DNA from: Schizochytrium sp. CCTCC M209059
Lineage: Eukaryota > Sar > Bigyra > Thraustochytrida > Thraustochytriidae
DNA: 64,000 bases
Assembly: GCA_000818945.1 (NCBI GenBank)
Contig: KN805373.1
Location: 248,001 to 312,000, forward strand
Direction of reading: 5' to 3'
A program made the translations under genes and the position numbers. Positions 62,564-64,000 of the stretch are shown piece after piece. Positions within the stretch are counted from its first letter, which is position 1. Every line of letters starts with the position of its first letter. The notes beneath the pieces were generated by a model. The model ran no database searches, had not been told where the DNA came from, and was given only the letters and a program-made list of their open reading frames with translations.

Positions 62564-63092
62564 GGCTGTCGCTCTTCAGGCCTGTCCGCGCCTGTGGTAT
62601 ACATACATAACAACCACGAAGAAATAGAAACGGCCTAGTACTGCTTGCTCCGCCCCTGCCGCCGCTGGTCCGGGTGGCTGGACCAGGGGACAACGGCAAC
62701 AACGACGGCAGCGATAGCGGCTGCTCGCTACTGCGAGCCCAGATCGGCTGGGATGGCAGCGGCCAGTTGTAGGCTTGCGGAATGGCAGCAGAACAGGTGC
62801 GCGCGTGTAGTATAGCACTGCCATAAGAAAAAAAAAATTGTTGCTTCTTCATTCCTGGAGCGGAGTCTCAACTCCGTTTGGTTCCGATCGGGCGCGATAA
62901 ACAAGTATGGTGTGGGGTGCAAAGGCAGATACGAAGTGTGTGAACTGTGTGTATGTGTGTGGGACGCCACACTCCTACGCCCATGGTCGCAGCAGCAACC
63001 ATGGCAAGCAGCAGCAGACGCCATCGCCGCTCTGTCGCCCGCGATTATCGAAGTCCAGGCCGCCCCTTTGAATTTCCTTTCTTCCTTTCTTT

Positions 63093-63137
63093 CGTTGGTC
63101 GGTCGGTCGGTCGGTCGGTCGGTTGGTCGGTCGGCCG
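63093..63137. repeat. ggtc tetranucleotide array
   Basis: About eleven 4-base units are in phase, with single-base variants (ggtt, ggcc). Confidence 0.85.
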
Positions 63138-63797
63138 GTCAGCGTGCGACGAAACCGTGTACGTAGGTAGGTAATGTGAGGCGGCACATGAATAGTGCCG
63201 CAAGGAGGCTTTTATCCATTCTGGATTCTACCAGCCAGCCAGGAAGAGGTATATTAAGCTCATGTTAGGCCATAGCGTGCCCTCGGCCCGCGGAAAAAAA
63301 AAAAACTGCAATAGCAGGGAAGAAAGCGCTGCAAAACTAACGATCTTTATACCTTCTGAATTGCAAGATGCTGGGTTCCGGTCTTCTCAGCGTGCGGCGT
63401 CTCCGGTCTTGAGGCAAGCTTCAGCAAACGAGGGTCCTCCAGCGGCAGGTAAGCAGGCAGACAAGAAGGCAAGCAGAAAGTTTATGCTTGGCCGGTCGCT
63501 GGAAAGTGGAGAATTTGGCAACATGGAAGACGCATGAAGATGAGGCACAAAGTAAAAAGTATTCACGACAAATTGGCCTACTACCGGGGACGCACTCGAT
63601 TGTCATCAAGGAAGAGTCTAGATTGAGCGGCAAGCTGCCGGGACGTGCACAAATCACAAAGCCGCGACTCGACACTCGATTTAGAACAAGTCTCATTCCT
63701 TTTCGTTGAAAAAATTGAGAGACACGGCCAAGGTGCATATGAAGCAAAGGCTCATTTCCTTCGACGACAATGGATGGATCCCTCGCAAGAGGCATGA

Positions 63798-64000
63798 GAC
63801 GATGAGCAATCATTTCAATCAAAGATTTTTTGCAAGATCAAGCGAAGAAGCGACCGTCAAGAACCTATCTCTCAAAATTGCCACAATCAACCCGATAGAA
63901 CAGCCATATGATCTGACATGCGAAAGCTTGAAACGTACGACAAGACGATGGATGAGCAACCATTTTAATCAAAAGCTTCTTGCAAGATCAAACGAAGAAG
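63798..64000. repeat. Two copies of a roughly 50-base repeat, 150-base spacing
   Basis: The text gatgagcaatcatttcaatc at 63801 recurs with few changes at 63951, and both copies continue through a ttgcaagatca.(a/g)cgaagaag ending. The second copy ends at the window edge, so more copies may follow. Confidence 0.75.

Larger units (their letters stand above)
60541..64000. other. Gene-poor region, part 4: short tetranucleotide arrays and terminal repeat
   Basis: Arrays include ttgc at about 60888-60912, agcc at about 61646-61667, cagc/caac at about 62521-62563 and ggtc at about 63093-63137. Composition becomes more ordinary from 61900 to 62500 and again after 63150, where a small gene could exist. 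The frames at 62113-62364 (plus) and 63421-63822 (minus) have no recognisable product. A 150-base-period repeat begins at about 63798 and runs to the edge. Confidence 0.45.

Noticed and set aside
63421..63822. Minus-strand 133-codon frame near the right edge
   Set aside because: It overlaps a plus-strand frame, includes part of the terminal repeat and has no recognisable product.
1..64000. tRNA, rRNA, snRNA and CRISPR signals
   Set aside because: I looked for B-box-like ggttcga text, conserved 5S and U6 blocks and regular spaced repeats in the intergenic regions and found none that held up. A covariance-model search could still find divergent ones.

Overview
This is a eukaryotic nuclear window, GC-rich in most intergenic parts, with long and almost intronless genes. 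I recognise a core spliceosome subunit (SF3B3), a phosducin-like chaperone, a glycerophosphodiester phosphodiesterase, an SLC10-type transporter with one short GT-AG intron, and a giant AAA+/vWA protein. Low intron density, GC-rich simple repeats, a bacterial-type fatty acyl-CoA reductase and a cobalamin lower-ligand gene pair would all fit a protist such as a labyrinthulomycete (thraustochytrid). That assignment is an inference from gene content, not a measured match.

Layout. SF3B3 (minus) lies at 673-4356. A small putative secreted protein (plus) follows at 5278-5967, then about 2 kb of repeats and GC-rich low-complexity DNA. The two-exon SLC10-family transporter (plus, 8052-9394) is convergent with an ACBP-ACBP-fatty acyl-CoA reductase fusion (minus, 9861-12755). 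The centre of the window is one uninterrupted 26.8-kb minus-strand reading frame (13749-40568, 8,939 codons). It encodes a midasin-like protein with six AAA+ modules, a very long helical linker, an Ig-like (ASH/MSP-type) block and four C-terminal vWA domains with MIDAS motifs. Next come cobS (minus, 41911-43038) and cobT (plus, 43303-44445), head to head across 264 bp, then a PDCL3-like protein (minus), a 406-base assembly gap (46625-47030), GDPD (plus), an ankyrin/PH/IQ/WW scaffold (minus) and a Ser/Gln-rich protein with a conserved C-terminal domain (minus). The last 9.1 kb (54888-64000) holds no gene I can support; it is made of pentanucleotide and tetranucleotide repeats, polypurine/polypyrimidine blocks and GC-rich sequence open in many frames.

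How the genes relate. Neighbours are mostly independent, as is usual in a eukaryote. The clear exception is the cobS/cobT pair. The two enzymes work on the same branch, activating the lower ligand (alpha-ribazole phosphate) and attaching it to the corrin ring, and their divergent layout suggests shared control for cobamide remodelling or salvage. The acyl-CoA reductase fusion suggests acyl-CoA capture coupled to reduction to fatty alcohol in a lipid-rich cell.

Most worth following up are the giant AAA+/vWA protein, the ACBP-reductase fusion and the cobS/cobT pair. No tRNA, rRNA, CRISPR array or recognisable transposase was seen.
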